64,000 nucleotides of DNA from Bacillota bacterium (lineage in GTDB: Bacteria > Bacillota > Clostridia > Lachnospirales > Lachnospiraceae). Below the pieces are notes generated by a model, which did not search any database, was not told the DNA's origin, and saw only the letters and a list, made by a program, of their open reading frames with translations. The translations under genes and the position numbers were made by a program. Shown one piece after another: positions 34,222 through 42,517 of this stretch (positions are counted from its first letter, which is position 1; each line of letters begins with the position of its first letter). The DNA lies in assembly GCA_023443225.1 (NCBI GenBank), contig JAEZVF010000115.1:62001-126000 (forward strand), given 5' to 3'.

Positions 34222-34444
34222 TATCCACGATAAGCGGATTAGGTCTATCACAGTAATTGCTTACTTTATTATATCGCAATAAATTATAGCCCATACCCTT
34301 TACTGTATGAATAAAGACAGGATTCTTCGGATCCTGTTCTATTTTTTTGCTGATATTACTAATATGTACCAGCAATGCCCAGTAATCTCCGAAGCTATCC
34401 GCACGCCATAGTGTTTGGAATAGTTGCTCATTGGTTATAAACCG
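34222..34444 (-). pseudogene. Remnant of an OmpR-type response regulator (C-terminal winged helix)
   Basis: Read on the minus strand from about 34444, the frame gives FITNEQLFQTLWRADSFGDY, then VHISNISKKIEQDPKNP and VFIHTVKGMGYNLLRYN, which is the effector winged helix of an OmpR-family regulator. A TAG stop precedes the remaining part, and no receiver domain is present upstream, so it is a decayed fragment. It lies between the EamA gene and FetA and explains most of this otherwise gene-free stretch of about 320 bases. Confidence 0.72.
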
Positions 34445-34548
34445 CTACAATTCTGTGGTAGCATTATAAAAAATATGATATTATAGGACTAAGCCGTTCA
34501 AATAAGGCAAGACCGAAGAAAAGTATGAGCTACTAGGAGGTGCATAGT

Positions 34549-35205
34549 TTGTCATTACTGGATTTTCAAAATGTGTCTTTTTATAATGAAGATAAAACCA
34601 TTCTTAATAATATATCAGTAAGTATCGAAGATAGCGATTTTATTTCAATTGTAGGTCCATCAGGCAGCGGAAAGAGTACATTTCTAAAACTTTGCAGCCA
34701 TTTAATCAGCCCTACGAATGGGAATATTTTATTTAAAGGTAAAAATTTTAATGAGTATCGTCCCACAGAATTAAGAAAAAATATAGCATACTGTTTTCAG
34801 ACACCTTACCTATTCGGTGATACTGTAATGGAAAATATTAGTTTCCCTTTTTCAATAAGGAACGTTAAGTTCAATCAAAAAAGGGTAAATGATTTATTTT
34901 CTATGTTTCATATGGAAGCAGATTATTTAAGCAAAGACATAAGAAACCTTTCCGGTGGTGAAAAACAAAGGATTGCATTGATTAGAAGCTTAATTTTCAT
35001 GCCAGAGATCTTGCTTTTAGATGAAGTTACTTCTGCACTTGATGTAGAGAATACAAGAATCGTTGAAGATGTTATAGAATCACTGAATAAAGAAGGTATT
35101 ACCGTCTTGTGGATAACGCATAACCCTGAGCAAAGCAGAAAATACGCAAATAAAATATTGTCTATAAAAGCTGGCACAATCAAATCCTTGGAGGTTATAA
35201 AATGA
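34549..35205 (+). CDS. fetA: FetA-like ABC transporter ATP-binding protein
   Basis: A 218-residue ATPase with Walker A GPSGSGKSTFL, signature LSGGEKQRIAL, Walker B ILLLDEVTSALD and switch histidine in WITHNPEQ. Paired with the permease encoded next (four-base overlap, ATGA), it matches the FetAB/YbbLM type, linked in E. coli to iron export and oxidative-stress resistance. The start is TTG 34549, eight bases after AGGAGG; GTG 34540 is too close to that site. The neighbouring DtxR and Feo genes agree with a role in iron handling. Confidence 0.85.
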   Translation: MSLLDFQNVSFYNEDKTILNNISVSIEDSDFISIVGPSGSGKSTFLKLCSHLISPTNGNILFKGKNFNEYRPTELRKNIAYCFQTPYLFGDTVMENISFPFSIRNVKFNQKRVNDLFSMFHMEADYLSKDIRNLSGGEKQRIALIRSLIFMPEILLLDEVTSALDVENTRIVEDVIESLNKEGITVLWITHNPEQSRKYANKILSIKAGTIKSLEVIK

Positions 35206-35972
35206 ATAGTTCATATGCAATCAGTGGCACATCGTTACTTATCTCATCATCCCTCGTATTGGTGACATTGTTTTTCTCCTATTGGCAGAAACTCAAACTC
35301 GAAAAGGAAACCATTATTAGTGTTATACGAGCAGTAATTCAGCTAGTTGCTGTCGGATATGTTTTAGAATATGTTTTTGGATTTGAAAATCCTATTTTTA
35401 CAACGATATTGCTTCTTTTTATGACATTTAATGCTGCATACAATGCAGCAAAAAGAGGAAAAACGATTAAAAATGGGCTTGCTATATCCTTTTTAGCTAT
35501 TGCAGCAGGGACGATAATAACCTTAGCAATTCTTGTTTTCTCTAAGACAATAAGATATGAGTCATACCAAATCATTCCCGTAGGTGGAATGATTATTAGC
35601 AATGCAATGGTTGCTTTGGGTTTATGTTATAAGCAGTTAGCGTCAGATTTCAAAAATAAACATGAAGAAATTGAAACAAAACTATCATTAGGAGCGGACA
35701 TTTTACCTTCCTCTATCGAAATTATACGTGATTCGATAAAAACTGGTATGCTACCAACTATTGATTCTGCAAAAACTTTAGGAATTGTATCGTTACCTGG
35801 CATGATGACTGGATTAATACTTGCTGGGACCCCGCCGATGGAAGCAATAAGATATCAGATAATGGTTACGTTTATGTTGCTTTCAACTACATCAATATCT
35901 TCATTTATTGCTTGTTATCTATCTTATAGGAGCTTTTTTAACAGCAGAAAGCAGTTAATTTTAATTAAATAG
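35202..35972 (+). CDS. fetB: FetB-like permease (UPF0014)
   Basis: A 256-residue membrane protein of the FetB/YbbM family, about seven helices, with VIRAVIQLVAVGYVLEYVF, MTFNAAYNAAKRG and TLGIVSLPGMMTGLILAGTPP as recognisable family motifs. It overlaps the ATPase gene. The pair probably exports iron or a related metal. It ends before the convergent DtxR-like gene. Confidence 0.87.
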   Translation: MNSSYAISGTSLLISSSLVLVTLFFSYWQKLKLEKETIISVIRAVIQLVAVGYVLEYVFGFENPIFTTILLLFMTFNAAYNAAKRGKTIKNGLAISFLAIAAGTIITLAILVFSKTIRYESYQIIPVGGMIISNAMVALGLCYKQLASDFKNKHEEIETKLSLGADILPSSIEIIRDSIKTGMLPTIDSAKTLGIVSLPGMMTGLILAGTPPMEAIRYQIMVTFMLLSTTSISSFIACYLSYRSFFNSRKQLILIK

Positions 35973-36021
35973 CTTGTCTGATTTTGATTAAGTTATTTCT
36001 AAATATGCTTTCTATAGAACA

Positions 36022-36513
36022 TTATTGAGTAGTTAGACGTTTTTTCTGATATTCTTTAAAGTTATCTGCAATATTTTTATTAATATCAAAAAAATTAATT
36101 AGGATATTTATTTTATGTACAGTTTGTGGAGTAATAGTATGCTCCATTAATTCTGTCTGTTCTAATAAATTATCTTCACAGCTCATCAATCTAAGAAAAT
36201 TTTCAATAATATGGTGGCGTTCTAAAAGATATTCTCCTATTTTCTTACCGTTCTCAGTTAATATGATAATTCCGTATTTTTTATAATTAAGCAAACCAAT
36301 CGCACCAAGTTTTTGTACCATTCTGGAAGCAGATGCCGCTTTCACATGGAGAAGTTCGGCAAGCAGATGAATACGGATATATCCATCCTCTAAACTATTT
36401 CTATAAATCATTTCCAAATAATCCTCCATGGAAGAGGTTAATTTATTTCTATTCTGTTCCAATAACTGATAACCACGGACGGTATGAAATTCATTACTAT
36501 TCACAATATTCAC
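36022..36513 (-). CDS. DtxR/MntR family metal-dependent regulator
   Basis: A 163-residue iron- or manganese-dependent regulator. The N-terminal winged helix reads SSMEDYLEMIYRN, RIHLLAELLHVKAASASRMVQKLGAIGLLNY, and the metal-binding/dimerisation segment has EYLLERHHIIENFLRLMSCEDNLLEQTELMEHTI with Glu, Cys and His at the expected positions. No SH3-like third domain follows, so it is of the short type. It is divergent from feoA and convergent with fetB, so it most likely controls iron uptake and efflux here. Confidence 0.88.
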   Translation of the reverse strand: MNIVNSNEFHTVRGYQLLEQNRNKLTSSMEDYLEMIYRNSLEDGYIRIHLLAELLHVKAASASRMVQKLGAIGLLNYKKYGIIILTENGKKIGEYLLERHHIIENFLRLMSCEDNLLEQTELMEHTITPQTVHKINILINFFDINKNIADNFKEYQKKRLTTQ

Positions 36514-36548
36514 AACCAGAGTTCTTTTGATTATTTCATTATATGCTG

Positions 36549-36577
36549 TAACACATGAATTTATATTACATATGTTA
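36549..36577. promoter_or_regulatory. Operator-like inverted repeat between DtxR-like gene and feoA
   Basis: TAACACATG (36549-36557) and CATATGTTA (36569-36577) are inverted with one mismatch and an 11-base gap, in the divergent promoter region. It may bind the neighbouring DtxR-like protein, but the spacing is unusual for that family. Confidence 0.35.
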
Positions 36578-36643
36578 GAGTATGGTAATAAACTTAGTCT
36601 CTGCTAAATGAGAGCCGGTAATAAAAATATTGGAGGAATATCT

Positions 36644-36883
36644 ATGAAGGATATAATGATACCCCTTAATTGTTTACCTATAGGGAAAAAAGCAAAGGTT
36701 AAGGAACTAATCTCTGACGGTATCATACGAAGAAGAATGTTGGATTTGGGATTAATAACGGATACTGAAATTGAGGCATTACAACGAAGTCCATCCGGAG
36801 ACCCTATTGCTTATGGTATCAGAGGTACGGTAATTGCATTACGTTCTGATGATGCTTCAAAAATTCTGGTTGAAGCCATATAA
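36644..36883 (+). CDS. feoA: FeoA ferrous iron transport accessory protein
   Basis: A 79-residue SH3-like FeoA protein: MIPLNCLPIGKKAKVKEL, RRMLDLGLITDTEIEAL and PIAYGIRGTVIALRSDDASKI are typical. GGAGG precedes ATG 36644 by eight bases; an in-frame ATG at 36608 is not supported by a ribosome site. It assists FeoB, encoded 126 bases downstream across a hairpin. Confidence 0.9.
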   Translation: MKDIMIPLNCLPIGKKAKVKELISDGIIRRRMLDLGLITDTEIEALQRSPSGDPIAYGIRGTVIALRSDDASKILVEAI

Positions 36884-36891
36884 TGTTCTCA

Positions 36892-36933
36892 TAAATTCAT
36901 GAGTGGACATTTAGTAATCTGCTCATGAATTTA
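36892..36933 (+). other. Hairpin between feoA and feoB
   Basis: A perfect 12-base inverted repeat TAAATTCATGAG (36892-36903) and CTCATGAATTTA (36922-36933) encloses an 18-base loop. No T-run follows, so it more probably stabilises the feoA transcript 3' end or tunes the FeoA:FeoB ratio than fully terminates. Confidence 0.55.
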
Positions 36934-37009
36934 CATAGCACTTCTAATGTTGAATATCAATAAACCGAAGTCGTTTTATTTTAAACATAAAAATGAAGGA
37001 GAGTATAAT

Positions 37010-39160
37010 ATGGGCTTGACAAGCCAATCAACAGGAGCAGGAGTACTGGATTGTGAACTGGAAATTAAACGCTCCAGTATAGATGATAAAATAATTGCAC
37101 TTGCCGGAAATCCGAATGTTGGAAAGAGTACAGTTTTTAACAGTCTGACGGGCTTAAATCAACATACAGGTAACTGGCCTGGTAAAACAGTTACTAATGC
37201 GCAAGGAGTATATAAATATAAGAATAAAAATTTTATTATGGTAGATATACCGGGAACCTATTCTCTCATGGCAAGTTCTGTTGAAGAAGAAGTTGCTCGT
37301 GATTTTATATGCTTTGGTAATCATGATGCTTCTGTTATCGTAACGGATGCAACCTGCCTGGAAAGAAATTTAAATCTGGTTATTCAAACATTGGAAATAA
37401 CATCGGATGTTGTTGTCTGCGTTAATTTATTAGATGAAGCAAGAAGAAAAAAAATAGAAATAAATTTGAAAGAACTATCAAATCAACTAGGTGTTCCTGT
37501 AGTTGGCACTAGCGCAAGAAATGGAAAAGGGCTGGGAGAATTAATGGATGCCGTATACGAAATAACACAGAAAGAAGTTATAAATACTCCATTAAAAATA
37601 ACTTATGATGATAAAATAGAAGAAGCAATCAGTATACTGGAGCCAGATTTAAGAGAAACTCTGATAGATAAACTTAATAGTCGTTGGGTTGCACTTAAAC
37701 TTATAGAAGGTGATGAAACACTCTTAAAAGCTCTTCGTAAGTATCTGGACTTTGATATCCTGTCAGTCAATACTATTCTGCAGAAAGTGAAAGAAGCACG
37801 TGAGAAATTGACCTTAGAAAACATTGATTATAATATGCTGCGAGACAGAATTGTAACACAGCTTGTCAATATATCTGAAGAGATAGGAAGTAAGACAATC
37901 TCTTATGAGAATAAAAAGTATAATAACACAGACCGAAAAATTGATCGAATTCTAACCTCTAGAATTTTCGGCATCCCGATAATGATAGGAATGCTGGGTA
38001 TCGTTTTTTGGTTGACCATTATCGGTGCGAATTATCCATCTAAAATACTTGCCAAGGTTCTATTTTGGATAGAAGATCAGTTGACTGTATTTTTTACATG
38101 GGTAGGAACACCCTCTTTCGTACATGGTCTTTTGGTTACGGGCATCTATCGAACACTGGCATGGGTTGTTTCTGTTATGTTACCTCCTATGGCAATATTC
38201 TTTCCGTTATTTACACTACTAGAAGACTTGGGATATCTGCCCAGAATTGCATTTAACCTTGACAACTTCTTTAAAAAAGCTTGTGCTCATGGGAAGCAGG
38301 CTCTTACTATGTGCATGGGTTTTGGCTGCAATGCAGCTGGCATCATAGGCTGTAGAATTATTGAATCACCAAGAGAAAGACTTATAGCTATTATAACGAA
38401 TAATTTTGTTCCTTGTAATGGACGTTTTCCTACTCTGATTGCTATTATAACTATGTTTTTTGCAGGAGTATTGGCTGGTCCTTTTCAATCGCTTGTGTCC
38501 ACACTCTTATTAACTAGTATCATTATACTTGGTGTATTCATGACTTTATTCCTATCGAAAATGTTATCAAAAACAATTTTAAAGGGTCTACCCTCCTCAT
38601 TTACATTGGAACTACCACCATATCGAAAACCACAGATAGGAATGGTTATAGTAAGATCCGTATTTGATAGAACAATCTTTGTTCTTTCTCGCGCTGTATC
38701 GGTAGCAGCTCCTGCTGGACTAATCATATGGATTTTGGCCAATATTCATATAGGTGAACTTAGTATCCTTTCACATTGTGCAGGTTTTTTAAACCCCTTT
38801 GCAAAACTACTAGGTTTAGATGGTCATATTTTGATGGCATTCATACTTGGTTATCCCGCAAACGAAATTGTTGTACCCATTCTCATCATGAGTTATCTGT
38901 CAACTGGTAATATACAGGAGTTAGATAGTCTTGATCAATTGAGAGAATTGTTGGTTTCCCATGGATGGACCTGGGTTACAGCAGTCTGTACAATGCTATT
39001 TTCGCTAATGCATTGGCCTTGTGGTACGACCTGTTGGACTATAAAAAAAGAAACGGAAAGCTGGAAGTGGACGGTGGTTTCATTTCTTGTTCCAACAATA
39101 ACGGGTATTATAATATGCTTCACTTTTGCAAGTGTTGTTAGATTGATTGATTTGATTTAG
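37010..39160 (+). CDS. feoB: FeoB ferrous iron transporter
   Basis: A 716-residue Fe(II) transporter. The cytosolic G domain has G1 GNPNVGKST (residues 33-41), G2 HTGNWPGKTV, G3 DIPGTYSL and G4 NLLDEA, followed by a helical GDI domain. The membrane part has Gate motifs GCNAAGIIGCRIIESPRERL and the matching second gate, ending PCGTTCWTIKKETESWKW, with two cysteines of the expected type. The first 25 residues before the G domain are unusual but short. The start at 37010 has AAGGAGAG upstream; an ATG or TTG at 36947 is less likely. It is regulated with feoA, probably by the DtxR-like protein. Confidence 0.94.
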   Translation: MGLTSQSTGAGVLDCELEIKRSSIDDKIIALAGNPNVGKSTVFNSLTGLNQHTGNWPGKTVTNAQGVYKYKNKNFIMVDIPGTYSLMASSVEEEVARDFICFGNHDASVIVTDATCLERNLNLVIQTLEITSDVVVCVNLLDEARRKKIEINLKELSNQLGVPVVGTSARNGKGLGELMDAVYEITQKEVINTPLKITYDDKIEEAISILEPDLRETLIDKLNSRWVALKLIEGDETLLKALRKYLDFDILSVNTILQKVKEAREKLTLENIDYNMLRDRIVTQLVNISEEIGSKTISYENKKYNNTDRKIDRILTSRIFGIPIMIGMLGIVFWLTIIGANYPSKILAKVLFWIEDQLTVFFTWVGTPSFVHGLLVTGIYRTLAWVVSVMLPPMAIFFPLFTLLEDLGYLPRIAFNLDNFFKKACAHGKQALTMCMGFGCNAAGIIGCRIIESPRERLIAIITNNFVPCNGRFPTLIAIITMFFAGVLAGPFQSLVSTLLLTSIIILGVFMTLFLSKMLSKTILKGLPSSFTLELPPYRKPQIGMVIVRSVFDRTIFVLSRAVSVAAPAGLIIWILANIHIGELSILSHCAGFLNPFAKLLGLDGHILMAFILGYPANEIVVPILIMSYLSTGNIQELDSLDQLRELLVSHGWTWVTAVCTMLFSLMHWPCGTTCWTIKKETESWKWTVVSFLVPTITGIIICFTFASVVRLIDLI

Positions 39161-39171
39161 ATGAAGGCATA

Positions 39172-39236
39172 TTCCACCATTTCCTTGTGGATATTCTTTT
39201 AATGAATAGGATAATGGACTCGCATTTCCACTTATG
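39172..39236 (+). repeat. Intergenic repeat family 2, copy A
   Basis: A stretch after feoB resembles 50057-50121 over about 60 bases: both have a CCACC/GTGG hairpin, then TGGATATTCT, AATGAATA, GGA(C/T)TCGC and TTTCCA(C/T)TTATG. Both follow immediately after a stop codon. It may be a small dispersed repeat or a shared 3' untranslated element. Confidence 0.55.
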
Positions 39237-39277
39237 GGCTTGTTGCTTTGACTTATCCCTATAAGTATGTTATCATC

Positions 39278-39398
39278 AGATTAGCAACTCTGAATGCCAT
39301 TATGGCAGTGGGGGACCCAATTGTAGGGGTGAATCTTGGACTATAAGATGGGCGACTTGGGAGCCCTAACCCGTCAGCTAACCTCATAGGAGTATACC
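39278..39398 (+). promoter_or_regulatory. c-di-AMP (ydaO-yuaA type) riboswitch aptamer
   Basis: The conserved ydaO core is easily seen: GGGGGACCCA near 39310, GGGGTGAATC near 39326 and CCCGTCAGCTAACCTC near 39370-39385, in correct order, with the joining helices between. The aptamer binds cyclic di-AMP and usually turns genes off when c-di-AMP is high. A terminator follows at 39399, and the next gene is a cation/proton antiporter, in line with known control of potassium and osmolyte transport by this RNA class. Confidence 0.93.
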
Positions 39399-39455
39399 AA
39401 GCGTATGACGAAACTCAATTCGAGTTAGTTGATGCGCTTTCTTCATTTGAATTTT
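39399..39455 (+). terminator. Terminator of the c-di-AMP riboswitch
   Basis: AAGCGTAT (39399-39406) pairs with ATGCGCTT (39432-39439) with one G-U, and an inner AACTC/GAGTT stem is at 39412-39426; a T-rich run (TCTTCATTTGAATTTT) follows. It sits where the expression platform of a transcription-terminating ydaO riboswitch should be. Confidence 0.75.
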
Positions 39456-39557
39456 AATATACAGAAAGGGAGGCTATCTATAAATTAATAAAATCAGTGA
39501 AAATGAAAGAGCAACAATCGTCATGATGAATTATATTATGATGTGGAGGAATAGGAC

Positions 39558-40787
39558 TTGAGTTTACTTTTTAAAATCTGTATTGTATTAGTTGTAGGTA
39601 TTATAGGAGGTAAGGTTGCAAAAATTTTTAAACTTCCTAATGTATCAGGATATTTAGTGGCAGGGTTATTTCTTGGACCTACATTTTTTAGGTACATAAG
39701 CGCCAGTGATATTGATTCCTTTTCAATTATTAGCGAGTTAGCCTTAGCGGTGATAGCCTTTAGTATAGGTAGTGAATTTATCATAAAGGATATGTTAAAG
39801 CTAGGGAAATCTATTGTAATTATAACTCTCGCAGAAGTTGTGGGAGCTATTATTTTGGTGTTTAGTGTAATGTATTATGTGTTTCAACAACCGTTTGCCT
39901 TTAGTATTGTAATTGCATCCATGTCAGCAGCTACAGCACCAGCAGCGACTCTTTTGGTGATAAAACAATTTAATGCTCATGGACCATTAACGAAAACCAT
40001 TTTACCAGTGGTAGCATTGGATGATGTGTTTGGAATTATAGCATTTGGAATTGCAATGTCATTAGCCAAGTTATCTGTTGGTAATCAGAGAAATTCATTG
40101 TTTCATATGTTTAGTGAGCCTTTTATAGAAATTGGAGGTTCCATACTAATAGGAATAATACTAGGTGTTTTACTATCTTTTGTCGCTAAAAAATCCAAGG
40201 GCCGCGACGAGTTACAGGCTATCTCCTTGGCAGCCATTGGTATAGCGACTGGATTATCCAATGCTTATGGCTTTTCACCATTACTCACCTGTATTATGAT
40301 GGGTACAACTTTAGTGAACCTATTGCATAACTCCAAGCGGGTATTTGACTCGCTAAATGATTTTGTATCGCCAGTTTATATATTGTTTTTTACCCTAGCA
40401 GGAGCAAGTTTAGACTTGAGTATCTTTGCTAAAGTAGGTTTAATGGGAATGGCTTATGTCTTTGCCAGAGCCGGCGGCAAGATGTTTGGAGCTTGGATTG
40501 GAGCAAAATCAGTTCGAGCAAATGAAATGGTTACCAAATACCTTGGGTTAGGGCTACTCCCTCAAGGAGGTATATCCATTGGACTTATTGTGTTGGTCCG
40601 GCAACAATTACCGGAATATGCTACAGCTATTAGTACGATAATTATGTTTAGCGTACTTATTTATGAAGTCTCAGGCCCCATATTTGCCAAAATCGCCATA
40701 CAAAAAGCCGGAGAAATTAATGGCTTGAAGAAAAAGAATGAGGCTATCAAGAAAAATAGAGTAGTAGAAGAAGAATTAGTTTGTTAA
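39558..40787 (+). CDS. CPA2-type cation/proton antiporter without RCK domain
   Basis: A 409-residue Na+/H+ exchanger-fold protein (Kef/GerN type), about 12-13 helices. FKLPNVSGYLVAGLFLGPTFF, SIGSEFI, SAATAPAATLLVIKQF and PVVALDDVFGIIAFGIAMSL (with the DD ion site) are recognisable. It stops near residue 400 without the C-terminal RCK domain of KefB/C; a PII-like protein encoded 30 bases downstream may serve as regulator instead. The start is TTG 39558 with GGAGG at eight bases. Control by c-di-AMP fits a K+ or Na+ efflux role. Confidence 0.88.
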   Translation: MSLLFKICIVLVVGIIGGKVAKIFKLPNVSGYLVAGLFLGPTFFRYISASDIDSFSIISELALAVIAFSIGSEFIIKDMLKLGKSIVIITLAEVVGAIILVFSVMYYVFQQPFAFSIVIASMSAATAPAATLLVIKQFNAHGPLTKTILPVVALDDVFGIIAFGIAMSLAKLSVGNQRNSLFHMFSEPFIEIGGSILIGIILGVLLSFVAKKSKGRDELQAISLAAIGIATGLSNAYGFSPLLTCIMMGTTLVNLLHNSKRVFDSLNDFVSPVYILFFTLAGASLDLSIFAKVGLMGMAYVFARAGGKMFGAWIGAKSVRANEMVTKYLGLGLLPQGGISIGLIVLVRQQLPEYATAISTIIMFSVLIYEVSGPIFAKIAIQKAGEINGLKKKNEAIKKNRVVEEELVC

Positions 40788-40815
40788 ATGACTAATAGAA
40801 GGAAGGTGTGGTAGT

Positions 40816-41166
40816 ATCTATATTTTATTTATAGTATTAAATGAAGTCGATTATTTAGATGATATTTTAGCAGGATTTGTTGATGTAGGAGTAAGCGGTG
40901 CCACGATTTTGGATAGTCAGGGAATGGCAAGTGTGATTGTCAATGGTAAAAACCAGGGTATTTCTCTATTTGGCTATCTAAAAACTCTTCTAGAAGATGC
41001 TCACCCATATAATAAAACTATCTTTACTGTTTTAGAAAATGAAGAATTAGTTGATAAAACAGTGGCTGTTGTTCAAGGTGTGATAGGGGATGCTTTTAGT
41101 CCCGGCGTAGGCTTTATGTTTACTATTCCAATAGGTAAAACGTATCCAATGGGTTTGCCAGAATGA
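40816..41166 (+). CDS. PII-like regulatory protein with no standard start codon
   Basis: The frame from 40816 to 41166 reads IYILFIVLNEVDYLDD, VDVGVSGATILDSQG, FTVLENEELVDKTVAVVQ and FMFTIPIGKTYPMG, matching a PII-like ferredoxin fold of about 116 residues. Yet no ATG, GTG or TTG exists in frame between the upstream stop at 40789 and TTG 40909, and the latter lies inside the fold. AAGGAAGG at 40799-40806 is nine bases before ATC 40816. Either a rare ATC/ATT start is used, the gene lost its start and is decaying, or there is a sequence error. It follows the antiporter gene by 28 bases. It may bind a nucleotide and regulate the antiporter. Confidence 0.62.
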   Translation: MYILFIVLNEVDYLDDILAGFVDVGVSGATILDSQGMASVIVNGKNQGISLFGYLKTLLEDAHPYNKTIFTVLENEELVDKTVAVVQGVIGDAFSPGVGFMFTIPIGKTYPMGLPE

Positions 41167-41176
41167 GCATATACGG

Positions 41177-41240
41177 GTGACTATTCGGTCTCCAATACGA
41201 GAGATGTGGTTCGCAAGAACCGCTATGACTGAATAGTCAC
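41177..41240 (+). ncRNA. Structured RNA-like element (possible three-way junction)
   Basis: A 14-base outer stem (41177-41190 with 41227-41240, one G-U) encloses a short TCTC/GAGA stem (41189-41202, overlapping two stem bases) and a seven-base stem GTGGTTC/GAACCGC closed by the GNRA tetraloop GCAA (41206-41223). There is no T-run afterwards. It lies in the 257-base gap between the PII-like gene and a sigma factor. It may be a small RNA, a leader motif or a folded end of a mobile element. It does not match a riboswitch class I can name. Confidence 0.45.
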
Positions 41241-41423
41241 TAATAAGCTATGAAATGGTTGCGCTTGTCAATGTAATACTTGTAATTCATTAACATTATG
41301 TGTCAATAAACCATAGTCGTTTTCAATTTCCAATGCATCAATTTTGCAGGAAGAGAATGGAGCGACTATTTTATTTACCTTTTCAAAACAGGTGAATAAC
41401 GACAGAAAGGAGAATTAATTGAT

Positions 41424-42329
41424 ATGGAATCCAATTGTTATGATATTGAACTTTCTACAGTAAGCCAAGAAATGGAAAGCAAAACAGAAGCTTCTCAGAA
41501 TGGATTAGATTCTGTGAAAGATTACTTAGCTGATGCAGGAAAAGCTCCGCTTTTGACAAAAGAAATGGAAATAGAATTGGCAAAGAGGATTGCAGCTGGG
41601 GATCAGGATGCAAAAATGAAATTGATTTGTTCCAATCTTCGACTTGTAATCAGTATCGCAAAAAAGTATACGACTACACACTCTTTATCTTTTTTAGATA
41701 TAATTCAAGAGGGGAATTTAGGACTGATAAAGGCGGTAGAACGATATGACCATAAAATGGGGTTTCGGTTTTCCACTTATGCAACTTGGTGGATCCGGCA
41801 AGCTATTACACGAGGAATTGCTGAAACGGATCGTACGATTCGACTTCCTGTGCATATGCATGAAACCGTGCGTAAAGTAATGAGAACTGCGCAAAGTATG
41901 GAACGTGAGGATGGTATTTTTCCTGATATGAAACAGTTAGCACAAGAGACTGAGATACAGGAAAAAACGATTGAGCAGGTATATCGCATTGCTGCACATC
42001 CGGTTTCTTTGAGCACACCGATTGGCGAAGAAGGAACTACCTTTCTAGGGGATTTTATTGAGGGATCCGAGGCGGATTCTCCGGAGGAATGTGCAATCGA
42101 TTCCTCTATGCGGATGGAGATAAATAAGCAATTGAGTACATTAAATGATCGTGAGCGAAAGATTTTGGAAATGCGCTTCGGTCTTAATCAAGAGATACCA
42201 CACACGCTTGAACAGGTTGGAGATTTTTTTGGTGTCACCCGTGAACGAATTCGGCAAATTGAGGTAAAGGCTCTACAAAAGCTTAGACATCCTAACCGTA
42301 GTAGATATTTGAAAGATTTTGTTGTGTAA
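41424..42329 (+). CDS. RNA polymerase sigma-70 family factor (group 2-like)
   Basis: A 301-residue sigma factor. Region 1.2 (SVKDYLADAGKAPLLTKEMEIELAKRI), region 2 with RLVISIAKKYTT, DIIQEGNLGLIKAVERYD and FSTYATWWIRQAI, region 3 and region 4 (LNDRERKILEMRFGL, EQVGDFFGVTRERIRQIEVKALQKLR) are all present. It lacks the long region 1.1 of housekeeping RpoD, so it is a short additional sigma of the SigA type. Target promoters are unknown. AGAAAGGAGAA precedes the ATG. The preceding structured element might belong to its leader. Confidence 0.9.
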   Translation: MESNCYDIELSTVSQEMESKTEASQNGLDSVKDYLADAGKAPLLTKEMEIELAKRIAAGDQDAKMKLICSNLRLVISIAKKYTTTHSLSFLDIIQEGNLGLIKAVERYDHKMGFRFSTYATWWIRQAITRGIAETDRTIRLPVHMHETVRKVMRTAQSMEREDGIFPDMKQLAQETEIQEKTIEQVYRIAAHPVSLSTPIGEEGTTFLGDFIEGSEADSPEECAIDSSMRMEINKQLSTLNDRERKILEMRFGLNQEIPHTLEQVGDFFGVTRERIRQIEVKALQKLRHPNRSRYLKDFVV

Positions 42330-42517
42330 ATAGTAATTCCAGAAGTTTTATTCTTTTAGTTTCTTATGAAAAGAAGTTTTATAAATTTTATATGGCATTA
42401 ACATGTAATTTGTTGTACTATTAGTATTAATTCTTGTATGGAACATGAATGGAATTTTTATTAATGGGATTGACTCTGTTAATATCAAAATAAAAGGAAA
42501 GCAGAAGGAGAGAACGA

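Noticed and set aside
41177..41240. Ordinary terminator of the PII-like gene
   Set aside because: The stem is stable, but there is no T-run after it and the inner GNRA-capped stem is not needed for termination.
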